Assembly: GCA_028281765.1 (NCBI GenBank)
Contig: JANQJF010000023.1
Coordinates: 1-64,000 of the forward strand
Reading direction: 5' to 3'
Length of the DNA stretch: 64,000 bases
DNA from: Planctomycetota bacterium
GTDB taxonomy: Bacteria > Planctomycetota > UBA1135 > UBA2386
Below are positions 51,689 to 61,848 of this stretch, one piece after another. The notes beneath the pieces were generated by a model. The model was not told the DNA's origin. It made no database searches and saw only the letters and a list, made by a program, of their open reading frames with translations. The stretch's first letter is position 1, and every line of letters starts with the position of its first letter. A program made the position numbers and the translations under genes.

Positions 51689-54421
51689 ATGCCTGCCCAT
51701 TTCTCGTTGCTGCCTCGTGCGCGTTCCGCGCTCTCGGTGTCCGCCGGCAACCCTGAGGCCGGCAACCACCGGCGCCAGGTCGCATTCGACATGGAGGTTC
51801 GTGCTGGCACCGCGCGGGCCACGGGCACGAGTCCTGTCAGCCACGACAAACAAGTTCTGGGCGCGGGCGACATCACCTCGATCAAGTCGGGTGCAATCTG
51901 CGCCATTGACCCGCCGCGCGGAGCCCGTGCTTTTGAGCCGAACTACTTTCCGTACGTCGAGTTCGTCGATGCCGACTTCCCATGGCGCTACTCGCTCGAC
52001 ACGCGCACCGGCTCGCGGACGACCCCCTGGGTCGCACTGATTGCGCTTCGAAATGACGAGTTCGAGTACCTGGAACGCGGCATGGGTCCGCTGCCCCGCA
52101 TCCGTGTCCATGACGCAACCCGATCTTTGCCGCGCACCGACCAGCTCTGGGCTGCCGCGCACGTTCACGTTGACCGACGCACGGATGCCACGAGTTCCAT
52201 CGCCTCGCTGATCGACAAGTTCCCTTCGCGACAGTTGAGCCGACTGTTGTGCCTGCGCAAGCTTCAGGAACGAGAGCGTTACACCATGTTCCTCGTGCCG
52301 TCGTTCGAGGCGGGGCGTCTTCGCGGTCTCGGGTCCGGCGATCCTGCGGATCCGTGGGACGCGCCCGCGTGGGGAGCGCAGACGACGACGCTCGACCTGC
52401 CCGTCTACATGCAAACCTCGTTCACGACGAGCTCGATGGAGGACTTCGAGTTTCTCGCCCGGCGATTGCGAGGGCAGCCCGCGGACGAGATCGACGGATT
52501 CGGTGAATCGCGCGCCGCATCTGCGGCCCGTCCCGGCTACTACGCAGACTACGAGGCGCCTGGAGAGGAGTTCGCCGTGCAGGCGGCCTTGCACCGTCCC
52601 GGTGCGCGCCTTCCACCGCACGATACTGAAGAAGAACTGGAGACCCGCCTCGCGGCCACTCTGACCGAGGTCATCGAGGGTGAGTCGGTCACCAGCGATG
52701 GCCCCGAGTTCGAGGATCCGCTGTTCGCGATGCCAGCGTACGGATGGCGCTTCCGACAAGAGAAGGAAGTCGATCCGGGCCGTGTTGCGCACAAGCAGTG
52801 GTTTCATCGCCTGAATCTGGACCTCAAGCTCCGGCAGGTCGCCGGGCGGGGTGCCCACGTCGTCGACTCGCAGCGCGAAGCGCTGATGGCTGCGGCCTGG
52901 GACCAGTACGACGAGATCGTGGAGGCCAATGGCAACCTGGCGCGCCTGAGTGTCGCGAAGGAACTCGTCGGCCGTTTGGCCACGAAGCGAATCGACCCTC
53001 TCCCGAGTTCGATCCAGCTGTCTCTGCAGACGCCGTTGCACGCCGCGATGCAGCTGAATGACGATTCGCTATTGGATGCGATGATCACACGTGGGATCCC
53101 CAGCGGCTACCTCTCCATCAACATGCGCAAGGTCGCCGCGAAGCGCACGTTGTCGCTGGAAGATCGTCGCCATGACGCCGTTCGTCACGTCCCCGTACCG
53201 GCGATCCCTGGTGATTTGACCGCCGATACCCGTTTCGAGCCGCAGCGTGCGAGCGCGCGGCCAGCTACGCCTATTGCCTTGCCACGGGCGAACGAGATGC
53301 CCGAGATCATCGACCGGGCCTCATGGGCACCGGCGACGGTCCGCTCGATGGCGATCGCCGTGAAACCGTTCCGGTCTGAGACCGTCTGCGTTTCTTCGCT
53401 TGCGTCCGTCCGCAGGCTGCCCGAGGTGAAGGCTCGACACGTCGTCCAGGGACTTACGATCCGCGAGCAGGAGAAGGTCGCCCCGATCCTGCGTGCCCCG
53501 CGCATCCCGCGAAGCCTCGTCGATGATCTGCTGCCGCGTGACAAGGATGCGCTCGTCGCCGGGCTGGATCGGTTGCCGGACAATACCGTGACGCTGCTCG
53601 AGGAGAATCGCGCGTTCGTGGAGAGCTTCCTGGTTGGAGCGAACCACACGATGAACAACGAGCTTCGCTGGCGCGAGTTTCCGACCGACATGCGAGGGAC
53701 AGTCTTGCCACGGTTTTGGAATCGCGGCTTCCCAGGTTCGGATCCCAAGGGCGATGACATTCCGGGGATCCACACATGGACCGATCGCATCGGCGGCAAC
53801 TTCCCCGATCACGACGATGGTCAGTCGGATTTGGTTCTAGTTATCCGGGGTGACATCATCCGCAAGGTCGGCCACATCCATGTGGTCTTGAACCGTGCGA
53901 CCTCGAATACCTGGAAGAACGGCGAAGGTACCGACCACCAGCCGGTGTTCAGCGGAACGATCGGCGACGACGTTGCCTACTACGGATTCAACGTTGCGCG
54001 CGCGAACGTCGAGGCGAACCTGAGCCGGTATTTCTTTGTGCTCTATGAGCCGATGGGACGCCTGCGCTTCGGGCTCGACGTCGGCACCGCGAGGGTGCGT
54101 CGCGAACGCTTCTCGATGCAGGCGGCCTCCCTGCCGTTCGAGCTGCAGGCTTCATCCACTCCGCGGGCCCTGCAGCTCATGCCGACCCGCTTCCACCAGC
54201 GCATACCTGCCGCCGCGGATGCGGCGCCGTCCAAGTGGGATGACTTGTCTTGGTCGCACGTGCGGGTCGATCCGGCGCAGTATCTCGACGTCGAAGGCAC
54301 CGAGGTATCGGTTTCCGTCGGCGCCGACTATTGGTCCAGCGACCGAACGTCCGCGTCGATCGCGCGCAGTACTTGGCAGAAGCCGGTCGCTGCGGTCGTC
54401 CCGGCACGGAGGATCCTCTAG
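51689..54421 (+). CDS. Uncharacterised large protein, 910 aa (DUF6603-cluster type)
   Basis: No signal peptide, no transmembrane segment and no enzyme motif recognised. The region around residue 655 (LVGANHTMNNELRWREFPTD, then MRGTVLPRFWNRGF) and the following GDDIPGIHTWTDRIGG and LVLVIRGDIIRK stretches match a pattern I remember in large hypothetical proteins encoded beside DUF6603 genes in actinobacteria and other phyla ('ANHEfarELLWREyPTDqRGTyFrqFW'). The N-terminal third contains LSRLLCLRKLQERERYTMFL. The stop codon is followed at once by the next gene's ATG. The function is unknown; it is probably a structural or complex-forming partner of its neighbours. Confidence 0.82.
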   Translation: MPAHFSLLPRARSALSVSAGNPEAGNHRRQVAFDMEVRAGTARATGTSPVSHDKQVLGAGDITSIKSGAICAIDPPRGARAFEPNYFPYVEFVDADFPWRYSLDTRTGSRTTPWVALIALRNDEFEYLERGMGPLPRIRVHDATRSLPRTDQLWAAAHVHVDRRTDATSSIASLIDKFPSRQLSRLLCLRKLQERERYTMFLVPSFEAGRLRGLGSGDPADPWDAPAWGAQTTTLDLPVYMQTSFTTSSMEDFEFLARRLRGQPADEIDGFGESRAASAARPGYYADYEAPGEEFAVQAALHRPGARLPPHDTEEELETRLAATLTEVIEGESVTSDGPEFEDPLFAMPAYGWRFRQEKEVDPGRVAHKQWFHRLNLDLKLRQVAGRGAHVVDSQREALMAAAWDQYDEIVEANGNLARLSVAKELVGRLATKRIDPLPSSIQLSLQTPLHAAMQLNDDSLLDAMITRGIPSGYLSINMRKVAAKRTLSLEDRRHDAVRHVPVPAIPGDLTADTRFEPQRASARPATPIALPRANEMPEIIDRASWAPATVRSMAIAVKPFRSETVCVSSLASVRRLPEVKARHVVQGLTIREQEKVAPILRAPRIPRSLVDDLLPRDKDALVAGLDRLPDNTVTLLEENRAFVESFLVGANHTMNNELRWREFPTDMRGTVLPRFWNRGFPGSDPKGDDIPGIHTWTDRIGGNFPDHDDGQSDLVLVIRGDIIRKVGHIHVVLNRATSNTWKNGEGTDHQPVFSGTIGDDVAYYGFNVARANVEANLSRYFFVLYEPMGRLRFGLDVGTARVRRERFSMQAASLPFELQASSTPRALQLMPTRFHQRIPAAADAAPSKWDDLSWSHVRVDPAQYLDVEGTEVSVSVGADYWSSDRTSASIARSTWQKPVAAVVPARRIL

Positions 54422-57400
54422 ATGACCCCGAACCCGCCCCGCTTCAACCCGCGTCTGCGTGTCGGTCGACGCGCGGGAATTCTCCGCCCGCGCCTGAACC
54501 CGCCGATCGGTGCGCCGAGGATCCGCTTGCCCCAGTTGAGGCGCAATCCACCGCCGCTCCTGCTCTTGCCGATCCGGCTGGAATACCGAGTCGTTCAGGT
54601 ACCCGTGTTTCGGCGGAACCCGGACCTGCGCGAGGGGAGGCGGTTGCGCCCTTCGCCGGTGCCGCCCGGCATTCGCCGCAACCCGGCGGGCTTTGCCCGG
54701 CGACCGAACCCGGCCGGCATCGTTCTTCGCCCCAACCCCGGAGGCCGGCCGGCTGCACTGAATCCACCCATCATTGCGCGCCCGGGAGAAGCAGGGACGC
54801 TCAGACCTGCGTCTTTTCAGACGCAGATCTGGTTCCGGTGGTATCCGGAAGAAGATTTCGCGGAGGACGGCGTGGCTGCTCCCGATGCGGACGAGATCGC
54901 GGCGCTGACCGAGACGAAGAACCTCCTTGCCGGGCGCGCGTGGCACGCCGCCGACGACGAAGTCGCCCGCATCTTCGAGGGCTTTGCCAGACAGGTTGGT
55001 CCTGAACGCGCGGTGCACCTGCTGCGCACCGATGGAATGCGCGACGATCCGGACTGGGAGGCACGCATCGGCAAGCTCGCGGTGCTGCCGCAACGCGTGC
55101 ATCTGTTTACCCTACAGGGCGGCGAGATGCGGCTGCTCGCGAAGTCTGCATCGATCGCGCGCGAATTGGCGTACGACGGCGAGCTCCTTGATCGCTCACA
55201 CTGGATGTTTGACTTCAACAAGGTTGTCGAGAAGGGGCTCGGTCTGCGTATCGACGACGAGGCCCTCATCGAGCGAGCGCTCGAAGCGGATGGCATTGTG
55301 GCTGTCGGGTTGCAGAACGGTGACGTGCGACAGGCGATGACGCGGCTACTCGAGGACGGAGTGGCCAGCGGCTCGTTTTCGTTGCTGGAGCAGGGTGCGC
55401 CGACGAACAATGGCGTTGGGAAGGAGGTTACCGAACTGGACCGTTCGTTCGACCTGGAGCGGTTCCGGCTCGACGCGTCGCACCTGGAGCGCGTGGTGCA
55501 CAAGGAGACACCGGTCTCAGATGGTGACCGCCTCGCGGAGGCTCTCGGGCTCGACCCCGGCGTGGTTCGCCCTGCTGTGCGCTCGGGGCAGCTCGGCGTG
55601 GCCGACGCGCAAGCAATGATCAAGGCCATTGGACCGGCGCTTCTCGAGCAGATGGTCGATCGGGTGACGCTCTTCGGCAGTGTCGACAACGACGATGTGG
55701 CCGAGTTCCTGGCGGAGTGGATCAGCGCGCGTGGGCATCTGCCTGCGCTGAGGTTCGGCGAGTGTCCGTACGGAGTCTTGCCGGTTTCGAAGCCGAAAGC
55801 GTCGCCGCAGCGGCCAGTTGCCCACCTGAATTCGAACGACGCAATCGAGCAGTATCTGCAGCGGACGAGTTCATTTGCGCGGGGCTGGCTCCTGCGTGAC
55901 TCGGAGGCGGGCCCGTCGCCTATCCAGCCGGGCGACGTCGAGACATCGGAGAAGCTGGAAGCCGCGTTGAAGCTCTCCGCGGTCTCCAAGCGGGTCGACG
56001 TGAGCGAATCTCAGGAGGAAGCCAGGCCCATCGGCTGCCCGTACGTCACGCACAAGAACCATCGTCCGGCGGGCTACTTGCACGACCTCAGGACCAAGAA
56101 CATCGACGGGCTCCCCGATCCCGCGGCAACCAACCGGACGTGGCCACTCCTGTACCGACTGATCCGGCAAGCAGCGACGCGGCGACTCGTCAACTACTTC
56201 GTCGCCGCCGTACCGAACCTGAGCGCAAGCGCCACGACTGAGCTGCGAGGTATCGCGAGGCGGTTCAACGAGAGGCTGGTCACCCCACGCGCCGAACGAC
56301 CGATCGCGGCACGGCCGCGTCCGAATCTCGTGACGGACGAGACGCGGGCGATCCCTACTCTGAATTCAATCGCGGGCATGTCGGTCGCGTCGCTGGGGCG
56401 TTCGACGCAGCTTGCCGGGCTTTCAGGCGTCGAGAGTCGGCGGCTCGTGCGCGTGACGCGCGCGTTCGCCGAGGCGATCGAGCATTTGGAAGCGATCGCG
56501 GCGCGGCCCGACGGCGACGCCCAGCTCGAGCGTCTCATGCTCGAGACCATCGATTTGGTCCAATATCGCACGGACGCCTGGGCGAGCGGCCTCGCCTATC
56601 GTTCCGTTGCCGTTTCGCGAAGGTCCGGCGTGAAAGGGCTCCGCGGCGGCTGGTACGGCATGCTCGGCAAGCTCCGGCCCGAGTCCGCGACAGGGGCTTC
56701 CGACGGCTACCTGCAGGCGCCGAGCATGGAGCAGGCGGTGACGACTGCGGTCATGAGGGCCAGCCATCTCCGCCATCGCTCGTCCGGAGCGTTCGACATC
56801 GACCTCTCCTCTGCGCGGGTGCGTTCGGCGCTGAAACTCCTGGACCTGATTTCGAAAGGTCTGTCGATCCAGGAAGTCCTCGGGCTCGTCGGCGAGCGGT
56901 GGCTCCACGAGCACAAGGTCGATCGCCTCATCGCCGATCTGCGAGCGCGCTTCCCGATCAAGGATCCGGACAAAGACGGTTCGCTCGAGATTCGGCTTTT
57001 CGACGGACACGCCTTCCAGGAATCGAATTCACTATTCGGCAACTCGTCAGACAAGAAGCACCTGCGCCAGCTGCGCGCGAACCTCAGGGACTGCCTCGAT
57101 GGCCTGACCGATCTCGTGATGGCCGAGGCCCTACATCAGCGGACCCTCGGCAATCTCGAGGCGAGTCAAGCCTGGACCCAAGTGCTGTCCGGCGGCGCGG
57201 CGCCTTCGGTGCCAGCCTTCGTGCGGACCCGCCGCATGGGACACGGCTCGTCCCACAGCATCATGGCCGTCTTCGAGGCCAAGGAGGCCGCTGACTCCGC
57301 GAGCCCGCGTGAAGTTGCCTCTCCGGCGCTCGCCGCCGCCGCCGCGGCCGCCATGCCCACTTTCGAACGGTGCAAAGTCGAGCTAGGCCTGCTGGCGAGC

Positions 57401-58891
57401 GGGGACCTCCCGGGACAAGCGGTCCGTTACGCGCTCCAGGCTGACCTCGGCATGACGCCTCTCGACCTGGTTGTCGGCGGTGCCGAGGAGATCGGCAAGC
57501 GGGCGAAGGCGCGCTTTCTGTTCGACTGGCAGGCGAACGGTACGGGAGAGCCGCCGCACGAGCTTTCGGCCTTGCAGCAGGAGGTCTCGATTTCGTGCGA
57601 AGTCGGTCCTGTCCGAGCCAGCAAGTTCCTGGCGCTCGCTGGTGCCCTTCGCGCGGCGATGAGCCGCGCACGCATGCTCGATCCGAGCGACCTTGCGGCG
57701 AGCGCGGCTTTGGCGGACCCCCTGGATCCCGCGGACGAGCTACTGAACTGGAATGAGGCCGTCCAGGTTGTTGCGCAGCGCGCCTCCCTCCTCGCGACGA
57801 GGCTCACGGCGCTTTCGACCAGCCTCGCCACCGTGATCGACCGCACAGTCGTGCGGGCGAAGAATCTCATGGGTGCCGCGAGCGACGACGCAAGACTGGG
57901 TGATTTCGAGAGTTCGCTCGCCGCGGCGCGCAGCGAGCTGCGCCCGCTCCTGGAGAACACGTTCGGCTTCGGAGAGCAGGCTGCGCTGGGGCTTCTGGCG
58001 ATGGATATTCGCCGAATGGATCCCGAGATCTTTGACGAGACTGGCAGCGCGCTCGTTGCGAGGCTGAGGGTCAAGGCGGCTGCATTCGCACGCGCAAGCA
58101 CGTCGTCGGCTGCGGCGACCGACGTGCAAGAGGCGCGACAGCGAGGGCGAGATGTCATTGCGGTGCTGCAGGAAGCACTGGACGGCGAGGCGCTGCCGAT
58201 CGCGCTACCGTTCGCCCAGCGCGCCGGCACGAAGCCGAAGCTGAGCGCTGCGGTTTCTGCAAACACCCGCCTCGGGTCCTGGAGTGTGTCGCGTCCCCGC
58301 GTGAGTGCCGCGGTCGATTTCGTGAGCCAGTTCAAGCTGAAGGTGCTCCCGGTCTCGAAGCTCGCGTACGACGACGAAGCCGGAGACCCGACTGCGGACC
58401 AGCGACCGGAAGACGTGGCTCCGCGGACGGCCTTTTACGGGACCTTCCTATCGACGAAGGCTCGACCCCAGAACTTGGCACGGGTCGAAGGGTTCGTTGT
58501 CGACGAGTGGAGTGAGAGTCGTCCGAGCAGCCAGCAGTCCACCGGCCTGTGCGTCAACTATGACGCACCGCAGAGTGAGGCTCCTCAATGCGTTCTTCTC
58601 TGCTCACCCACGGCAGGGGCGTCCGCCCAGTGGACAGAGAAAGACGCGAGCGGCTACGTGCATGAGGTGCTCCAGTGGATGAAAGTCCGCGCGCGAACCT
58701 CGTCTGGTGCGTTCTCGTGGATGTCGGGTGCTAACGAAGTTCCGCGTCGCCAGGACGGCAAGCGCCGCATCCCGCGGCAGCAGCTGCTCGCCATGCACTT
58801 CCCTGACGCAGTGGCGTCCGGATTCGTCCTCCGGAACAACGCAAGGCATTCGTTCACGCTCAACGAAGCGATTCTTGGCGAGGAGCTGTGA
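54422..58891 (+). CDS. Uncharacterised giant protein, 1489 aa, with Pro/Arg/Asn-rich N-terminus
   Basis: ATG 54422 abuts the previous stop; GGAGG lies nine bases upstream. Residues 1-~125 are a low-complexity Pro/Arg/Asn segment with loose repeats such as RRNPAGFARRPNPAGIVLRP, almost without acidic residues, likely disordered and strongly basic. The remainder is mostly helical: LRFGECPYGVLPVSKPK near 445 (pattern 'G..PYGVLPv' known to me from proteins of DUF6603 clusters), a helical span ~620-900, an Ala-rich linker near 975 (PALAAAAAAAMPTFERC), then helices to a C-terminal beta region (ARVEGFVVDEWSESRPSSQQ and TGLCVNYDAPQSEAPQCVLL). No catalytic motif, no signal peptide. Length of one intact frame over 4.4 kb speaks for strong selection. 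Confidence 0.82.
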   Translation: MTPNPPRFNPRLRVGRRAGILRPRLNPPIGAPRIRLPQLRRNPPPLLLLPIRLEYRVVQVPVFRRNPDLREGRRLRPSPVPPGIRRNPAGFARRPNPAGIVLRPNPGGRPAALNPPIIARPGEAGTLRPASFQTQIWFRWYPEEDFAEDGVAAPDADEIAALTETKNLLAGRAWHAADDEVARIFEGFARQVGPERAVHLLRTDGMRDDPDWEARIGKLAVLPQRVHLFTLQGGEMRLLAKSASIARELAYDGELLDRSHWMFDFNKVVEKGLGLRIDDEALIERALEADGIVAVGLQNGDVRQAMTRLLEDGVASGSFSLLEQGAPTNNGVGKEVTELDRSFDLERFRLDASHLERVVHKETPVSDGDRLAEALGLDPGVVRPAVRSGQLGVADAQAMIKAIGPALLEQMVDRVTLFGSVDNDDVAEFLAEWISARGHLPALRFGECPYGVLPVSKPKASPQRPVAHLNSNDAIEQYLQRTSSFARGWLLRDSEAGPSPIQPGDVETSEKLEAALKLSAVSKRVDVSESQEEARPIGCPYVTHKNHRPAGYLHDLRTKNIDGLPDPAATNRTWPLLYRLIRQAATRRLVNYFVAAVPNLSASATTELRGIARRFNERLVTPRAERPIAARPRPNLVTDETRAIPTLNSIAGMSVASLGRSTQLAGLSGVESRRLVRVTRAFAEAIEHLEAIAARPDGDAQLERLMLETIDLVQYRTDAWASGLAYRSVAVSRRSGVKGLRGGWYGMLGKLRPESATGASDGYLQAPSMEQAVTTAVMRASHLRHRSSGAFDIDLSSARVRSALKLLDLISKGLSIQEVLGLVGERWLHEHKVDRLIADLRARFPIKDPDKDGSLEIRLFDGHAFQESNSLFGNSSDKKHLRQLRANLRDCLDGLTDLVMAEALHQRTLGNLEASQAWTQVLSGGAAPSVPAFVRTRRMGHGSSHSIMAVFEAKEAADSASPREVASPALAAAAAAAMPTFERCKVELGLLASGDLPGQAVRYALQADLGMTPLDLVVGGAEEIGKRAKARFLFDWQANGTGEPPHELSALQQEVSISCEVGPVRASKFLALAGALRAAMSRARMLDPSDLAASAALADPLDPADELLNWNEAVQVVAQRASLLATRLTALSTSLATVIDRTVVRAKNLMGAASDDARLGDFESSLAAARSELRPLLENTFGFGEQAALGLLAMDIRRMDPEIFDETGSALVARLRVKAAAFARASTSSAAATDVQEARQRGRDVIAVLQEALDGEALPIALPFAQRAGTKPKLSAAVSANTRLGSWSVSRPRVSAAVDFVSQFKLKVLPVSKLAYDDEAGDPTADQRPEDVAPRTAFYGTFLSTKARPQNLARVEGFVVDEWSESRPSSQQSTGLCVNYDAPQSEAPQCVLLCSPTAGASAQWTEKDASGYVHEVLQWMKVRARTSSGAFSWMSGANEVPRRQDGKRRIPRQQLLAMHFPDAVASGFVLRNNARHSFTLNEAILGEEL

Positions 58892-58892
58892 C

Positions 58893-60215
58893 ATGGTCGA
58901 GTTCGAGAGAGGTCAACGCCTACACGGCATCAACACGACCGCGCGCCCCGACGATGGCTTGCGCTGTCGGATAGCGGACCCGCTGTGGTTTCTGTCCATG
59001 CAGTGGTTGACCGGCGAGTTCGAAGCCGAGAACGGCGGGCGTGTCGCGACGATTCGGGTCGAGGCCGAGGAGTATTCGTTGACATCGGTCACTCTCGACG
59101 AGGTGGAGATGCCCGTCGACACGAGCGCGCCGCTCGAACGACTCGTCGAGGCCGAGGTCGACGACGAGGACCCTGCTGCGTGGAGCACCAGGAGACTCGA
59201 GTACGGGTTCGGGGCCAGCACGTCCGCGCACGATCTCCTGGCTTCGGAGTATCACGGGGACCACTTGGACTGGTACCACTTCGACGTATCCGAGATTCGC
59301 GAGGCTGCACCGGACCACACCGTATCGAAGGAGCTCGTGGCGAACTCGGTCAGCGTCAGCGGCGCGCCCGAGCCGCGCTGGTGGCAATTTGAGGAAGCCT
59401 CGGGCTCTGTCCTGTCTTACGTCGATCCGGAGCCGAACGCGCTCTCGATGCTGTTGCCCGAGTTTCTGATGATCGACGTCAACAACTGGTTCATGATCCC
59501 CCTGTCGCAGCGGGCGGGATCGGTGCGACGCATCAAAGAAGTCGAGGTCATCGACAGCTTCGGGCACGCGACGAAGCTCGGGCCGGCGATTCGCAGCTGG
59601 AAGACCGGCGACTGGGGGTGCTTCGTCCTCGACGGGGAGTCGACGGCGACCCGCGAAGCTGACGGTAGCTTGCTGTTCGTCCCGAATGTAGCTGTGGAGA
59701 TCCTGCAGAACGTCGACGTCGAAGAGGTGCGATTCCTGCGTGACGAGGACGCGCGCGTCGTCTGGGCGCACGAGCGCCGCTACCAGGACGAGGACGGTCG
59801 GACGGTCGTGAACGGTGACGACCTGAGAAGCGACTCAGAACAGGAGCCGGGCGCGGACGAGGAATCCCCGCGTTTCGTTCTGGCCAACCCGATCGCGTCC
59901 AGCTGGACCCCATACGTGCCCCGCCAGCTCTATCCGTCCTCGACATCGACGGAGATCTCGGACATCTACCTGCGCCGCGCGCGTACGCAAGAGGACGGGG
60001 ACTCTCCTCAATACCACGCCAAGGTCGTCGAGGAGTCTTGGCGGATCGACGAGCACGAGGTGCCCCGCTCCGGCGTCCGCGTGCGGCGTATCCAGCGTTT
60101 TGCTCGCGGTAGCGACGGTGCGGAGCACTTCTGGATTGGGCGGGTCAAGGAAGCTGCCCAACGTCTGCAGCACCCGGCTGTGCGGTTCGACTACCTCGAC
60201 GAGAAGCGGCCGTAA
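58893..60215 (+). CDS. Uncharacterised protein, 440 aa (DUF6603-cluster type)
   Basis: ATG 58893 lies 1 nt after the preceding stop and follows GAGGAG. CRIADPLWFLSMQWLTGEFE, then AENGGR, resembles a motif I recall in companions of DUF6603 proteins ('RRIADPLWaLtRQWQlGEFqGeDaGsPv'). The second half holds a conserved-looking NALSMLLPEFLMIDVNNWFM, then IPLSQRAGSVRRIKEVEVID. The protein is acidic and has no signal peptide or membrane segment. Function unknown; the order next to the LodA/GoxA-like gene suggests a shared complex or assembly role. Confidence 0.82.
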   Translation: MVEFERGQRLHGINTTARPDDGLRCRIADPLWFLSMQWLTGEFEAENGGRVATIRVEAEEYSLTSVTLDEVEMPVDTSAPLERLVEAEVDDEDPAAWSTRRLEYGFGASTSAHDLLASEYHGDHLDWYHFDVSEIREAAPDHTVSKELVANSVSVSGAPEPRWWQFEEASGSVLSYVDPEPNALSMLLPEFLMIDVNNWFMIPLSQRAGSVRRIKEVEVIDSFGHATKLGPAIRSWKTGDWGCFVLDGESTATREADGSLLFVPNVAVEILQNVDVEEVRFLRDEDARVVWAHERRYQDEDGRTVVNGDDLRSDSEQEPGADEESPRFVLANPIASSWTPYVPRQLYPSSTSTEISDIYLRRARTQEDGDSPQYHAKVVEESWRIDEHEVPRSGVRVRRIQRFARGSDGAEHFWIGRVKEAAQRLQHPAVRFDYLDEKRP

Positions 60216-60234
60216 GCCGCAGGAGTACGACGAC

Positions 60235-61848
60235 ATGGTCTTTCTCGAGTACCGAATTCACCCCAGTGTCGGTATCGCGCGAATGGGCAATGCCCCCGGT
60301 CACTACTTCGTCGGCGCCGAAGAGCCAAGGGTCCCCGTTAGCCCGCAGATCCGGAGCATGGCTACGGCGAGCACGAAGTCGGCGGCGGTGGGGCCCGGGA
60401 ACGAGTTCCGTCTCGCGAGCGGCCAGATTGCGAAGCAGGCTGCCCGTTTTCGCGTCTGGGCCTACTACTGGGATGACTGGACCGGCCTTACCAAGAACGA
60501 TCACCCGCTCGAGATCCGCGAATGCACCATCGCGGATTTCGACTTCGAGTGGAAGGTCAAGGTCGCCAACTGCAAGAAGGGAGTCGTCGATGCACATGCA
60601 AACAAGCCTGCGGCGAAGATCCTGAAGACCTCCAAGCCGTTGCCTGGTGACTACGGTCCGCCCAAGAAGATCAAAGCATCAGGCCAGTGGCTACTCGCGC
60701 ATGTCGTTCTGGACGATGAGCCCGCTACTCGGGGGACGCTTCTCGTCATGGGTAGCGAAGGTAACCATGGCCTCAAGTCCGGTTGGGGCGGCACGGACCG
60801 GAGCAAATGGACGGGCTTCGCTAGAAATCTCGTCGTGGACGAGGCCACCGATGATGCCGCGGATGGCAGCGTCGAAGTCAAGGTCACACCGAAGGCCTCC
60901 GCCCCCGATTACATCCGGGCCGTGCATTCCGAGGCTACGTACAAGCACGCCTGGGTAGTGATCGGGAGTCCCGACTTCGGGGCCGATATCGAGCAAGTCG
61001 TGAGCCTCTACGATCTCGCGCTTGACAGGGGTCGTACCAACGCCAAGTCCTGGTTCGATTTCTGGGGCAAGGGCCCGGACTTCCTCGGCGGCGAGCCGAC
61101 GTTCAACGGCGAGGTTCTCCCTGCCTTGCAGAGTTACCTCGACGTTCAAGACGTGTCACTGATGGGCGCAGCACACACCAAGCCGGACCTCGCAGCGCTC
61201 GGCGCCGACAAGAAGAAGGTGGTCGACAAGCTGAGTCCCTCCCCCGATCCCAAGCTCGCCGAGAACATCTTTGATACCAGCGTTCCCCGGCCTGCCACCC
61301 CGAAAATCGGGAACAAGCACAACATGCCTCTCTTGAACTTCCTGCAGTATCCGTCCCTCAAGAGAGAGTGGCTCGAGGCTTGGCGTGACAATCGGCTCAG
61401 CAAGGCCGCAAGGACGGGGAAGACGTATGCCCCTCGTCGCCTCGATGAAGCTCACATGGGTTCCATGTGCGGTGGTTCGTTCTTCCCTGGCATCGAAGTC
61501 GGGCGGGACGCCGCGGACTATCGGAACTGGGAAGCAAGTTGGGGCGCAGCGGAGGGTCACATCGATGTGCGCTTCCGGGGGAGTCCCGGCGATCTGACGC
61601 AACACTTGGCCGTGCCGTGGCAGAAAGACTACAAGCTCTGCGCGTCTTCCGGCGGATCGCTCGAGTACTGGCCCTCCTCGAGACCGTCGATCGCGACGCG
61701 AAGGGGTGCGTCCTCTCCCCATGCGTGGGATGAGAACCAAACGACGCACTCGGACATGAACTTCGAAACACACTGGCACGAACTCGGCTTCATTCGCCGC
61801 TCGGCGCCCGGCTCGAACGTGCTCGAGGAAACCGAGAGGGGCAACTGA
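60235..61848 (+). CDS. LodA/GoxA-like CTQ-dependent amino-acid oxidase
   Basis: 537 residues from ATG 60235, set by AGGAG nine bases upstream. The start, LEYRIHPSVGIARMGNAPGH, is the hallmark of LodA/GoxA quinoproteins. LodA oxidises the epsilon-amino group of lysine and GoxA oxidises glycine, both releasing H2O2, using a cysteine tryptophylquinone (CTQ) made from a Cys and a Trp of the protein. The plausible pair here is C412 in GSMCGGSFFPGIE and W462 in LAVPWQKDYKLC. The C-terminus includes a YWPSSRPS segment, also family-typical. No signal peptide, as for LodA. The modifying flavoprotein is encoded next. The substrate cannot be predicted. Shorter than LodA (~725 aa), with family-core segments all present. 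Confidence 0.88.
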   Translation: MVFLEYRIHPSVGIARMGNAPGHYFVGAEEPRVPVSPQIRSMATASTKSAAVGPGNEFRLASGQIAKQAARFRVWAYYWDDWTGLTKNDHPLEIRECTIADFDFEWKVKVANCKKGVVDAHANKPAAKILKTSKPLPGDYGPPKKIKASGQWLLAHVVLDDEPATRGTLLVMGSEGNHGLKSGWGGTDRSKWTGFARNLVVDEATDDAADGSVEVKVTPKASAPDYIRAVHSEATYKHAWVVIGSPDFGADIEQVVSLYDLALDRGRTNAKSWFDFWGKGPDFLGGEPTFNGEVLPALQSYLDVQDVSLMGAAHTKPDLAALGADKKKVVDKLSPSPDPKLAENIFDTSVPRPATPKIGNKHNMPLLNFLQYPSLKREWLEAWRDNRLSKAARTGKTYAPRRLDEAHMGSMCGGSFFPGIEVGRDAADYRNWEASWGAAEGHIDVRFRGSPGDLTQHLAVPWQKDYKLCASSGGSLEYWPSSRPSIATRRGASSPHAWDENQTTHSDMNFETHWHELGFIRRSAPGSNVLEETERGN

